Assembly (NCBI GenBank): GCA_918807975.1
Contig: OU964923.1
Coordinates: forward strand, 3,286,001-3,350,000
Length of the DNA stretch: 64,000 nucleotides
Direction: 5' to 3'
From: Aplidium turbinatum
Taxonomy: Eukaryota > Chordata > Ascidiacea > Aplousobranchia > Polyclinidae
Below the pieces are notes generated by a model, which had not been told where the DNA came from, ran no database searches, and saw nothing but the letters and a program-made list of their open reading frames with translations. Positions 44,801-55,794 of the stretch are shown here, piece by piece; position 1 is the first letter of the stretch, and every line of letters starts with the position of its first letter. Both the position numbers and the translations under genes were made by a program.

Positions 44801-47800
44801 TTCGTTGTGGCTCAAGCGTCCGGCATACAAGTCGAAGATACTAATATCTCAGTCACAACAGCTCATAGACTGGCTAATAAAACTAGGTCCTCTCACTCCT
44901 AAAATATCAGAGATAAGTTTCAGCCCTCTGATTTGGCAATAATTTACTGGGACTGTAAGATTCTGAAAATGAGAGGAAATGTTTCATCAGAACAGTGCTG
45001 TGTATAATGTGTCCGGCGTTAGTTTTGATGATGAAAGTAATGCAGAAATGAAGCAGCTGCTGGGGTTGCCTGAGCTACCAGACGTCACCGGATCATCTCA
45101 GGAACAGGCGGTAATAAAATTGGTGGAAGACTGGAGAGTGAAAGGTGCCATTGGTGGTGGGTGTTTGGTACGACTGCGGCCAATTCAGAGAAGTGGTAAG
45201 GTGCTTGTACATTGCTCGAGGCAACAACTGGAAAAGCAATTTGGAACTTCCTGATCAAGAGTGGCAACAAATGCCAGTATCAGAATGGAAAAATTTCAGT
45301 GATTAGGCTATAAGAAACTAAACAAATTTGTTTTGAACGTAAGGGTGGTCAACGCCTCAAAGGTATTGCGGAACGCGGGATTAAGCTAATCAGTGATTTT
45401 ATTGATAAGTGTTCTGACGAGAGCCACCGGCAAGCTCTCTTGCTTGTCGTGCAATGGCACAGAGAACAGTTCTCAGATTACAAAAAAGCTATCTCAATCA
45501 AACTCAATTGTTAAAGAAATGCATCAAGAATTCAGTGAATTGAGTGTGTGCATAACTCTGGTGGGCTATTATGTTGATGAAATACTGGGAAGTGAAATCA
45601 ATCAGGGCTGAAGCATAAGGAATTAGCATGCAGAAGAAACGGGGATGGATCATGTTTGAGAGTGATTAACTCAATTTGTTTGTAAATGAATCGTGTTGTT
45701 ATTTCAAAAGTTTGACAATATTTCAGGAATATTCATTCTGGGGTGAGGTATTCTTGGTCAGGTTGTGTCCATGTCTGTAAAATTTCACCATAAATTTCAA
45801 GTGGTAAAATTTCACTTTTCAAAATTGTTGTCGTAGAGCATTTTTGACTCCAAATTCGTGTTCTGTGACCCCAAAAACCCCGTAATCGACGTATTATATG
45901 ATCACATTACGCTAGTTTAAAGCTGTAGATTTTCATAATATCTTATATGGCCGCCATTTTTTCAAAATGGCGGCAGAACCACAGTTTTGGCGGGAAAATT
46001 CTGAAAATCCACCAAAATACTTTTTAACAGAAGTGGAAACCCGTAATACATAGCCGCACTAATTTCTAAAAACTTTTTGCAAAATGGTACACCCTAGTCC
46101 ACATGCTAAATGTTTATGGTTGTCACGTGGAAGGGAATAGGAAAAACAATAAAATAGCCAAATGCGATACTAGAATACTTTTTGATCTTGCTACTCAGCT
46201 ACTTACTTCATCACAGCGAGTTAATCCAAGTCTTTTTAGCTTAGGCAGATTAACGCAGACGTTCTCCGCGCCTTTATGAGTGACTAAGGTATAAGGCACG
46301 TCTATTCTCTCTAAAGTCTTGCCGTGTTCAGCCATATGCTTCATCGCTGCATCAATCAAATATTTGAAGTTGACAGTAAATTCATAAAAGCTTAAGCAGC
46401 AGAGACACCATTGCCTTCTTTAAGAGAATGAAATACAAAATATTTCAACACAATGAATTCCGTTAGAAAACAAGGGAGGTGAAAGTAATTAACTGTCGTC
46501 ATAGAAAAGTTATCGACTCAAAAGATATCGTAATCAAAGATAAAATACAGGTAGTGATATCACTATAGATATCACTATATTTAGATGATTTAAGTATCTG
46601 CTTTACGTGGATCCCTTGTGGACTTTACGCCCATTCAAGGTTAAAAAGTGTCGCAAACCCCCCTCTTTTTTAATTAAATACAGGTAGTCGTGAAAAAAAT
46701 GTTTTAAATTGGCTTCTAAAAATGCAAGCTTTGAGCAAATGTACGGTCAGAAAGCTGGTTGTACCTATGTCAGTTAAAGTTGTGGACCCAAAGTAAACTT
46801 CAATCAATTGTTTCAAATGCTTCATCGAAAGCTCCACACATCTAAAAAGGGTCAGGGTTTAGAGAGAAATATTCTTATTCATTATTGAAATAAGTAAATT
46901 TAAAACATTTCAATGTATAAAACATGTCGATATTATTCAATGTTGGAGCTGACTTTCAAAGTTAATTTGATAAAAATTCGTCAGTCCATGTAGATAGTTT
47001 TAAAATCTTCATGCGCCGGACGGTCTCGTTGAACTGCAGAAGGAATCACCCAAAGACTTCAAGAGAGATACTTCATCAACTTAAGCTGCTCATGGTAGTT
47101 GTTAAGAAAAGATTGGAACAAAGTGAAGGGGATAAAGAAAAGGGCAAGCAAAGAAACTTATCTTTTCAAGCACTAGTTGCAGCGATCATATGATGAAAGT
47201 GAAAGTAAGAGCGAAGATATACAAGGTGATTTGTTGCCGTACAGGCGTAGCAACCAGTGCAAGAAAATATAACAATCTTGACGAACGCCCAACTTTTCAG
47301 TATTCAAAGAAACTGAATTAGGCAATGTTGTTGGAAAGTTTCAATAAAAACGCAGGACTTTACTTACTTGTCGTCAAACGAGCTTAACATAGCTACATAA
47401 AAGTGGGTCAGTCTTGTAGCCCGAGATACTATGATCTCCACATCCGTGGCATCTAATCCCACACACTTCGTTAGGTCCAAGAAGGTCAAGTTTGAAAAAT
47501 GGCAAATCGGTCTTGTTCCCTTTCCAGTGACCCCGGTCATGGAAATGCTCAGTAGCTCCATCTTGGGGTTGGTTCGTTCCCGCTCAGCAAGCACTTGAAT
47601 GCATTCGTCTGTCACCTAAACCATCACAAGACATTAAGGTTTTTTTTATTTTGAATTACTGTATCAGCGAAAATCATTGAAAACATGACGTAGGACGTAG
47701 GTGCATGTATCTGCGCTCAAATGGAACAAGAGACATTGTCCAACTCACACGTCACAAAGCATAGAAATGGGTCGCAAAAGATGGGTCAAAATAATGCACT

Positions 47801-50800
47801 ATTACCAAAAAGATAGATTTTCTTGGAGTCATTTTAACGGTGCCTATTTGTCACAAATTTGACCGTGTATTTATAGGGGAAAGTGCAATTGGCGGGACAA
47901 CAAACTACATTTGTCTGTAAAGAAGCACTGCCTTGTATGACACAACAGAGCCAATACTCCAAACGTTGTTCAATGTCCGGGTCACTCAGATGTGTATCGG
48001 GGAAGCGTATTTCTAATCTGCAGGTCGCTGCAGCAATATTATGAGCGTCTTTCTCCACACTTTCTGAAGTGAATAAAGCGCACGATTTAGTATCCGCAGA
48101 TTGGCTTAAGGGTTTGGTCGATAGAGTTTGGGAGATAGTCATTTTGACGACGTGGGTTCGATTCCCACTGTTCCCATTATTTTGTTCTTTAATTACCTAT
48201 CAAAATAAGTTTAAGGGGGCAGTTCTACTTAGAAAAAAAACTTTTCAATTTTTTTTTTATTTTATTGATACAGTATATTGATTTGATTGATATTGGAAAT
48301 TTATCGTAGATTCCGAACATGCAGTCACTTTTTACCTATTTGCCCTCATTAGGCTTCAAACGGAAGATTTTCTGAACGCACTTCAGTTTAAAATGTGAAT
48401 AAAAATTTGCATTTTTGTGAGAATGTTAGTTGCAAGATGTTTTGTATTTTCCCTTACAAAATCTAATAATGAATAAGCTAAATAGCGCCACCTTTTCAAA
48501 ACTCAATATTTTGTTCATTATGTATATTTTAGTTGTTGTGAATGGACGTAGAAGAAAAAGAGTCACATTTAAAGTCAAAGGCATAAATTTACCTAATTCT
48601 ATTTTTCAAATGCGATTTACTCAAAGTCAAAATCATGTTTTTGTGCACTAAAAATCTTTCTTCTAGAAAACTACTAGTCAGAATTGGCTAAAATTTTTAA
48701 CAGATGCACACTGTACAGTAGGCCCTTACGGACATAATGATTGAGTTTTGTTTCAATATTCAGAGTAATAAATATTTTATTACCAAATCCTGAAGTCAAA
48801 TTTGCTCTCGATGCATAGCAATTACGAATTTTTTTATATTTAAAAATATAAAAAAGTTAAAAGAAATCCCCTCTATCAATTTATGGCTAGGACACCCTAC
48901 TAGATCACCATGCAGTTTGAAGTCCCTACCTCTAGCCATTTTCGAGTTTTTAGGGCTGCAATGGATACAATCGGTTGATTTTATGTACAAATTCAAAATG
49001 GTATAAACCCTTAATGGATTGCCCCAGCCTAACAAAGTAAATATTTTTGGATAGCTTGTTTCCTCCTTTTTCCAGCAATATATGGTTCGTTGGGGTTTGT
49101 GGGTGAACTTTTGTGTGTAGATTGTTATTTATGACAAGTACGAAAAATGCGATTCTAAGTAGAATTGCCCCCTTAAAGCAAAAATCAATTCACTGACTGA
49201 GTGCTAGAAGGGTCACAATGACTGCTGTCAGCCGGTTCACAGAGAAAATTGTCGTATCTTAAAGGCGTCTACAGGTCAAAATACTCCATCTGCCGCAGCA
49301 AACTGCAGATTATTAATACGCTCTAGGGAAGCTATCGGAATACGCTCTTTTTTAAATATATATTACCGGTATTTAGTATCATTTTTATCCAAACTTACGA
49401 CCGGTGTATTACAATATTGGTTAAGTGAACGGGAGGGTGCGGGAGCTGATCATTGCATACACCTTAAAGCAAGTCATTGAGTAGCGTTTGGAAGGGGTGC
49501 TTTTGAGCGGTATCGAACTGGTGTCCTTTCAGGCGCCCTACGAGGGTCCTAACCGCTCGGTTACACACAGCACGTAGGCACAAGTTTGAAGGTGAACACT
49601 AAGATGGGGTTCTTTGACAACCTATTGTTCACTGAGTTAAACTTCACATGCAAAAACTTTCCTTCGTCAAAAGATTTGATGCTGCTGCTACCAAAGCTTT
49701 GTGAGCTGACATAAATACTTACTTGAGCTATTTGATTAACTTTGAGCTTTTTAAGTTTGGGGCAACATTTAATGAGAGCCTGAATTCCTTTGTCCGTTAC
49801 TTTCCTATTTTGATTGATGTTCAAGTTTTCCAAATCGCGTAGGTTTTCTGCAAACTGAGAAAACAAGGTAAAAAAGTTTGAAAAAGAAACAAGGTTTGTT
49901 CATGGATTCCACTCGACAAATACTTGGTCTCAACACAAAATGAAGCTCTACTAAGGCAGCAACATGTTTAGATTACAAAACAGAAGGAAATTAAAATTTA
50001 TTGACGCAGCACCTTTCTACTACGGTCAACGTTTGAGAACAAACTATCCGAAGCCGCCAATCGTGATATAGTAGCACTTACTAAATGAAATGCTCCAAAG
50101 AATTATCTCGGTTAATCCAACTTATGGATTACAATGTGAGTAATCCGCTTTTAAATAAACAGCAAAAAGAAATACAGTGCTACACTCGAAAACGTTGCGT
50201 AGCGTTTATAATCTTATTCCCTAAACATTCAATAAAGTTTCAGATAAACAGAAACTTACTCCTAGAACAATGGCAAGGTCAGACAGACTCTGCGCATCTG
50301 CTTCTAAATGTTGCAACTGTGGACAATTCTCCGAAATCGCAATCATTGCCTCATCCCCGATGTCATTGCAGATAGCTCTACAAAACAAAGCACATATCGT
50401 ACTGTCATGTCATTAATGATTAAATCATTTAATCGGACTGTTAATCCTGACTGCTGTGCATATGTTTAAAACGTTTGAGTAGTTGAAGCAGACTTAAAGG
50501 CGCAGTTTTTTCTCGGGTCAATTCGACGAATGAAAGTGGCCTCGGATCAACTGCACATTGAAACGATAACCACTACAGCTTGTATGATGAGCGATGAAAC
50601 TTTCGTTCGATACCCGAAGAGAGTAGGTGACTGACCGTGTCTTGGCAAAATGCTTACGTATGGTTAACATATATCTTGTCCTTCCCCCTTCTAGTTAACA
50701 TCTGCTACGTTTCAATCTTTGCTCGCAAATCATAACGTCAACAACTGAATAATATGTGATAAGAAACACATGAAAAAATAATATGCAATTGATGACACAA

Positions 50801-53800
50801 CACTAAAACCTTTGGGCACACAGCCAAACAAAACAAATTCATTCCAATAAAGACACCATTGTTCTGACACTGAAATCTTAATTATATACCTCTTTAGACA
50901 ACAATTACTCCACTAGATTTAAAGACCATACAAAAAAGTCCAACAAAACTTTACCCTTTCAGATTTAATGATTTCAAATTAGGACAATATTTTGTTGCTT
51001 CTACTATTCCTTCAATGGTCAGTTGTTTGCTGTAGCAATCGCACAAATTCAAGACAGTAACATTTTTGCTGCATTTCACTGAACGAAGTAAAATTTCATC
51101 AGATATCTGCAATTAAAGAAGTGGATGAATTTTCAATATTGAGAGGTCATTAACGTACGGTCTGCTACTATTCCGAGAATCCATTTCGGAGAAATCCAAG
51201 TTCGGAAAATTTTAAATTTCCACAGCAGCATCTGTTTATTCAAAGGTATTAGCTTAGTAATAGAGGTTAACCAAGTAAAGTGTCAGCGAAAAAGTCTCAA
51301 CTAAACGAAAAAAAATTTATCAAACGGCGTTTTATGATTAACAATAAAGGTTAATTAAATAAACTCTCAGCCAAAAAAAGGCTGAAATTTGCATTTTCTC
51401 CGAAATGGGATTTCTCCGAATCGGATTCGCCGAAACGGGCCATTCTGTTGAAGTATGATAGGCGGACTGTACAGTTTTTTTAAACCACACAAAAGTCAAT
51501 ATAATAGAAACAAAGTCAAATACAGCATAGCGCCTTGTCACAAAATCAACCCAATCACGTTGTAGTCAATCACCTGTTCATGGAAGTGGTTCTCAGTCAA
51601 GAATCAAGGTGCAAACTTACGCTATCAACTGATTTTGGCCACAAAGGTTTTTATTGCTTGGGATGTTAGACTGAAGTGAGATTATAAGTGGGGATCGCAA
51701 AAGTAATTTCAATAAAAAATCAGTAAAGTTTAGGCCATGGGATAAGAAAGGTACCTTTGACAAACGCTGGTTTGTGGTGTACAAAAGTCACTGCTGACCA
51801 AAACTTACATAATTAAACTGTGTGAACAATTTTACCATCAATCATAAGACTTTCAGTTAGTCAAAAATAAAGTTACTTAATTATACATACATGTTTTCTG
51901 TCTTCAAAATCAATATCTTGCCAAAAGTGACCATCAAAGCAGATATCATACCAAAATTTGCAGACAAAACAGGCATCCAAAACTCTGTCTTCCAACGTGA
52001 GGAAAGAAAATATCTGAAAGAACTCGCATACCGATAATTGCAATCACGCTGACTAACATAAAATATTAAAAAGACTTAATATATCCACGGTTCATATAAA
52101 CACATTCAAAAACAGAACAGTGAAAAGATATTTAATGAAGGTGTTGAATATATTGGCATGTTTGGCTTTATATATTTATGACACACATTCCGTCCGTCAA
52201 TCACGAAACGTCCGCGTTTTGTTGCTTCCACTTTTTTCTAGACCTCTGCTATGTTTGTCGTATATTGTTTTTTCGTTGTGATGGTCAGAAATAAAAACAA
52301 ACTGAACTGAATCCAGCAGCTTATCTATAGAGGTTTTGAGCAAAGGTAATCATAATAAACGAAGTTGCTTTTGTAACTAATCCATAGCATAGTGATCTTA
52401 GTTGCATTAAAATTGATTTCATGTCCCACAGAGGGCTGCAAAAATAACATATATACCATAGTCCATGTGCGAACTTGGGGTCCATGTCTTTTAAGCGCAG
52501 ACAGTTAGGCGCCTGCCAAATAGGTGCATACAATGTGGCATCAGGATATTTATTTAAGTGCGCGCCTGGTTATTTAGGGAGCAAGTCTTTTAGGCGCTGA
52601 CAGTTAGGCGCTGGTCTAATTGGCGCGCACACTGTGGCGTCTGGATATTTAGGTGCGGAGCACTGTGGCGCCCGGTCATTTAGGTGCTATTCCTAGTAAA
52701 GTCTGTAGATTGTATCAGCTTGCCAGAAAATTATATCCTGACTTCCGTGAGTGAAGCTGCTTAAACCGGCAATGCTTTTCACACAAAATGTTATATTGAA
52801 CAGAAAAATATATTGTTGTTTTATTGATTTATTATTGTTTTATTTGTTGTTAGTCCAGGTTTGCGTTGGTGAAAGCTTTATCAATAAATCATTCAAGCTT
52901 CCGAACATTATTGAGTTCATTTTTAGTTAACTATTTTTTTGCCATGATGACCAAGGAAGTATCCCCAAGTATCCCTACGTCCAAGGTTGAAAGGTAGCCT
53001 ATTTCAAGCAAAAAAAATGTAAATGATGGCAAATGAAATTTTTCTCATGTGCAGAATTGTTTTGGCATTCGATTAAACTACATATATTTTCATATTATTG
53101 TATCATGCTTGGGTAGTAAGGATTATAATGAAGTAGGCTACACTTTTCTGCCAATTTTTAATTTTTTTAGAAATTAGAAAAAATACCGTGTGGAAAGTTG
53201 CTAGTTGTACATTGAATGTTTTAAATTTTATTGCAAAGCTTTGCATCTTCGGATAGCTGAAGATGTATGCTTTCATTTGATGTCAAGATTGTGCGTCTAT
53301 GTCGATCACATGAGATGTTTTTACGGAGTAAATACAACAGATTTGTGTGAAAAATGTCTGGTACTATTTAGATTAAACGTCTTGACCTCGGTGGTTGCGA
53401 AAGAGTCAAATAATAACTACACTAAACATCAGTAAAAAAAATATCATACCGTGGCCTATATTGAAGCGGGTGGTTAAAATTTTATTACATGTAAACTAAT
53501 ACATTACATGTAAACTAATAGGAAAATCTATCTAATAGTTTTTAATGTAGGCTACAGTTTTTCAGGCTATAGCTTAACCGCTTTGGACATCTCAAGTTTG
53601 TACACATTATAGCATTAATTAATCAAAGTTGTGCGCTTTTAAACATTTTGAAAGTCATTTAACAAACAAGCACTGGTTTACTATTGACCTAGTCAAGTAA
53701 AGCATTTATGTTGAAAAATAGCCTACCTGAATACACTATTACTCAGCAGTCAGCGCTGCCGCTCAGCATTACTCAGCAACTTCACTCACTGAAGCCATGA

Positions 53801-55278
53801 CCAATAACGCACACGCATTACCAAAACAATTTTTTTTCCTGTTCAATGTAATATTTTGTGTGAAAAGCATTGCCCTACGCCCCTACCTGCCAAGCTGATA
53901 CAATCTACAGACTTTACTAGGAATAGCACCTAAATGACCGGGCGCCACAGTGCTCCGCACCTAAATATCCAGACGCCACAGTGTGCGCGCCTATTAGACC
54001 AGCGCCTAACTGTCAGCGCCTAAAAGACGTGGACCCGTTATTTAGGTAGCCTACTAATTGGTGGGTGAAAGTTATCAAAAATGCTTGATTATGCAATAGT
54101 TTTTCCTGTTGTGTTACGTATGATTTACCTTCAGAATTGATCAGGGTTACGGGTTTAAAAACTTTCAAAAAAAATTTAAAGTTCTCAGTCCACTTTTGTA
54201 GGGCATGACATTCTTTGACATTTGAATAAAACCACAGGACTTCACTTGAGTATCGCAGCATTATTGAACATCAGCCAATCTTGTTTCAACGTAATTTGCT
54301 GATGCTTGACATGTGTCACATTAAGAACAGGAAAGCAGCTGACTCGATGACTGTTAGTCAAGGACTGCTTCCTGTCTGTTGTGGAATTTGGATTGTTATG
54401 GTGCTAATTTGTTCGTATTGTTTATAATTGTATCGTTCTATTCTCGCAACAGACGAAATAAAAGTTTTCTCTATTCGGAACGGATAGATTGTATAGCGAG
54501 TAAGTGTAAAGTCCCAAGTAGACAACCTCAGTTGTGTTACATGATACTTTAACAGCCTTCAATCTGTAATAAGAATATTTACCTATAATGTATTATACTT
54601 ACTGATGCATGCAGAATTATAACCATTTTTGTAAACGAAATTCACCATCATAAAATCCGTCAGAACCAAAAGAATGATTTATATTTGCCTTCTACAACGT
54701 CAAACTCTGGTAAGAAGATGCTATGTTTTAATGGAGTGAAACTATGGAATTAAGTACCAAAAGAAATAAAAGAAAAGTCTTATATATAATGTTTTTAAAT
54801 TTAAATATAAATGTTTATTAAAGAATTTGTACAATGATCACTCCTGAAACGTATCATCCGCTTATTTCTCTACACAGTTTTTTTTATGTTGCCCTGTGTT
54901 ATTCCATTGTTAAATGTATTATGTAAAGTGCTGGTATTGTGCTATACATATATTATATATGAGATGTGTTAATGTTCTTAATTTTGGGTCTTTTGTTTAA
55001 ATGTTTGGGTGGCAGCTGACTTTGGTGACCTTTTGGTCTTTCGCTGCCATCCTTGTTGTGCGAATTATTTGTGTTTATTGTGTTTTTGCTTTTTGTGTCT
55101 TTCTTTTTCGCCAACAAAACAAAAAATAAACTGAACAACATACCTTCATCAGGATGTGATAGGGGAGACTGTTGATATGTCTTGATTCATCCTGGATATC
55201 TTTCTTTTCGATCATAGTAATTTTGCAATCACCATGCAAGGATTGATCAAAAGCAGCTGATTCATTTGACGATTTCAT
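41819..55278 (-). CDS. FBXL17: F-box/leucine-rich-repeat protein, FBXL17-like
   Basis: Nine - strand exons: 55278-55144, 52013-51891, 51106-50955, 50377-50260, 49854-49723, 47615-47368, 46841-46765, 46346-46207, 42055-41819. All have GT-AG borders and join in phase to 453 aa. An in-frame TGA lies 18 bases before the ATG. The F-box spans exons 1-2: HINSLPYHILMK joined to IFSFLTLEDRVLDACFVCKF, then FWQDIDF (residues about 35-83). LRRs follow (SDEILLRS, VTVLNLCDC, KVTDKGIQALIKCCPKLKKL, LTFLDLTKC). The C-terminal blocks PKLKRLGLTRCDE and LVQRFPHIAFSTFLQD match FBXL17 closely. The family is the substrate-recognition subunit of SCF ubiquitin ligases, acting in BTB-protein dimer quality control. The long N-terminus of human FBXL17 is absent. 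Exon 9 also holds a longer overlapping frame that is not the coding one. Other FBXLs are possible but fit less well. Confidence 0.82.
42810..43565. mobile_element. hAT-type MITE nested in the D-T-T element
   Basis: The ends CATAGGCGTAGCCAGG and CTGGCTACGCCACTG are followed inward by G- and C-runs. The 8-bp TSD TGTGACCA lies at 42802-42809 and 43566-43573. The ends match the CAGTGGCGTAGCC family at 3663 and 57565, but the interior differs, so it is a separate subfamily. No transposase. Confidence 0.85.
43807..45611 (+). pseudogene. Transposase remnant, D-T-T family
   Basis: The first frame (43807-44295) starts MDGRRVPHGRPKGSKNRSEL, is basic, and has LPKSSDVLARLLFLRDE, comparable to LPTCREVIEHYHYIQQ in the remnant at 35892. 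Later pieces: SDRLGLSYRQRTIFVVAQAS (about 44768), VTGSSQEQAVIKLVEDWRVK followed by a degraded GVWYD where D-T-T is expected (about 45083-45165), and AERGIKLISDFIDKCSDESH with ALLLVVQWHREQFSDYKKA (about 45370-45490). Several frame changes separate the blocks, so it is inactive. It preserves the C-terminal part that the other copy lacks. Confidence 0.65.
46842..47367. other. FBXL17 intron 6, nothing recognised
   Basis: No repeat with clear ends is seen. A short + strand frame at 47011-47193 is Lys-rich but unsupported. Confidence 0.35.
48098..49240 (+). repeat. tRNA-derived SINE split by a TTAA element
   Basis: The 5' part (48098-48214) has TTGGCTTAAGGGTTTGGTCG (A-box region) and GTGGGTTCGATTCCCAC (B-box). 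The 3' part (49173-49240) has TGAGTGCTAGAAGGGTCAC, matching the tail of the SINE at 2945-3117. The 958-bp TTAA element at 48215-49172 lies between them. It is in FBXL17 intron 5. Confidence 0.65.
48215..49172. mobile_element. Non-autonomous TTAA-site DNA transposon
   Basis: The TIRs GGGGGCAGTTCTACTTAGAA and the inverse of GGGGGCAATTCTACTTAGAA lie directly inside TTAA at both ends (48211-48214 and 49173-49176). TTAA targeting is used by piggyBac and Kolobok; the G-run start favours Kolobok, which is inference. There is no transposase frame. Confidence 0.75.
49490..49575 (-). repeat. tRNA-like SINE head
   Basis: The - strand shows TAACCGAGCGGTTAGGACCC (A-box region) and CAGTTCGATACCGCTCAAAA (B-box region), the same layout as 39215-39300. 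It lies in FBXL17 intron 5. Confidence 0.5.
51154..51446. mobile_element. MITE related to 8216-8392
   Basis: One end reads GGTCTGCTACTATTCCGAG and the other AAACGGGCCATTCT, the same two unlike ends as the 8-bp-TSD element at 8216-8392, in the reverse order. The subterminal word TTTCGGAGAAATCC is repeated. No clear TSD. It lies in FBXL17 intron 2. Confidence 0.55.
52170..52311 (+). repeat. LINE 3'-tail fragment
   Basis: The stretch ends TTTTTCGTTGTGATGGTCAG then AAATAAAAACAAACTGAACTGAA. Similar tails end near 55136 and 57546 (AACAAAATAAACTGAACT). Only the non-coding tail is present. Confidence 0.4.
52478..54036. mobile_element. Non-autonomous element with long TTTAGGCGC-rich TIRs
   Basis: The outer ends GGGTCCATGTCTTTTAAGCGC and the inverse of GGGTCCACGTCTTTTAGGCGC bound inverted arms of about 170-330 bp. 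The arms are built of repeated (T)TTAGGCGC and CACTGTGGCG words. The arms are 52478-52815 and 53830-54036, and the left one also contains an extra partial repeat. The centre has a 76-codon + strand frame (53205-53435) with no known motif. I find no convincing TSD and no transposase, so the superfamily is open. It lies in FBXL17 intron 1. Confidence 0.7.
54037..54261 (-). other. Unassigned open frame in FBXL17 intron 1
   Basis: The - strand frame starts MLRYSSEVLWFYSNVKECHA and continues LQKWTENFKFFLKVFKPVTL, ending at a plausible donor (TCTGAAG then GTAAATC, about 54131). Composition is protein-like but I recognise no family. FBXL17 exons 1 and 2 join in phase without it. It may be a transposon remnant or an unrelated exon. 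Confidence 0.2.
54330..54475 (+). repeat. LINE 3'-tail fragment
   Basis: It ends CTCGCAACAGACGAAATAAAAG. The reverse complement of this tail is present at about 5857-5880. Non-coding fragment. Confidence 0.4.
54630..55139 (+). mobile_element. LINE 3'-end fragment abutting FBXL17 exon 1
   Basis: The + strand translation near 54645-54780 gives pieces like KIRQNQKNDLYLPSTTSNSG and MLCFNGVKLWN, the C-terminal end typical of jockey/CR1-like reverse transcriptases. A 3' UTR follows with GACCTTTTGGTCTTTCGCTG and the tail AACAAAAAATAAACTGAAC, ending at about 55139. It is antisense to FBXL17, and its 3' end lies within about 5 bp of the exon 1 splice donor (55143). Confidence 0.65.
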
Positions 55279-55654
55279 GAAGTATTTATATACAAATCAA
55301 GTTGGGTAGCCTAGTGAATGGTTAAATTAAAAACAAATTCCATAACAATTAAAGCTTTAAAAAGATGAACATGGGCTTGCGTGAATGAACAATCACATAA
55401 AATTATATCCGGATATCTACGGAAGGCATAAATAAGTCGTCTATTGTTCTACTTCAGAGGTGTTCAAAGTCTGAGCCATGGGCCAAATCCGTCCGCAATA
55501 CGTTTTTGCATGGCCGTGACTAATGTTGCACAATGTGTTATTTTTGACCCGCAGACATACAGAAATCATATAAATTGAACTTGCAGTATTCTTAAAAATT
55601 TAGTGGGCAGCACTTGGTGATCTAAAATGGTTAGATATAAAAACTGCTGAACTT

Positions 55655-55745
55655 CTCACAGACAAAAGCTAAGTGAGAAAAGTCATTGATTCAAGGTTTG
55701 CAAACGTTAAATCAATGTAAAAAATGACTGATTAGCTGTCTGGGA
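55655..55745. repeat. Small palindromic MITE (CAGACAGCAAAAT family)
   Basis: The foldback AGTCATTGATTCAAGG / AAATCAATGTAAAAAATGACT ends GCTGTCTGGGA, matching the right end of the copy at 923-997. It lies upstream of the FBXL17 start. Confidence 0.5.
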
Positions 55746-55794
55746 ACTTATCATATCTTGTGATAACCTGCATATTGCTTTGCTGTTAGAAAAT

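Larger units (their letters stand above)
42502..46096 (+). mobile_element. Long-TIR element of the D-T-T transposase group
   Basis: The ends are TAGGGTGTACCATTTTGCA and its inverse. TIRs are about 290 bp (42502-42793 and 45805-46096) and include a GGCGGCCAT/ATGGCCGCC core. A perfect 8-bp TSD GTCCACAT lies at 42494-42501 and 46097-46104. It carries a decayed transposase (43807-45611) and was itself hit by a hAT MITE (42810-43565) just inside the left TIR. It shares terminal bases, TIR length, TSD length and protein motifs with 35430-37668, but the TIR sequences are not the same, so these are two families of one group. It lies in FBXL17 intron 8. Confidence 0.85.
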
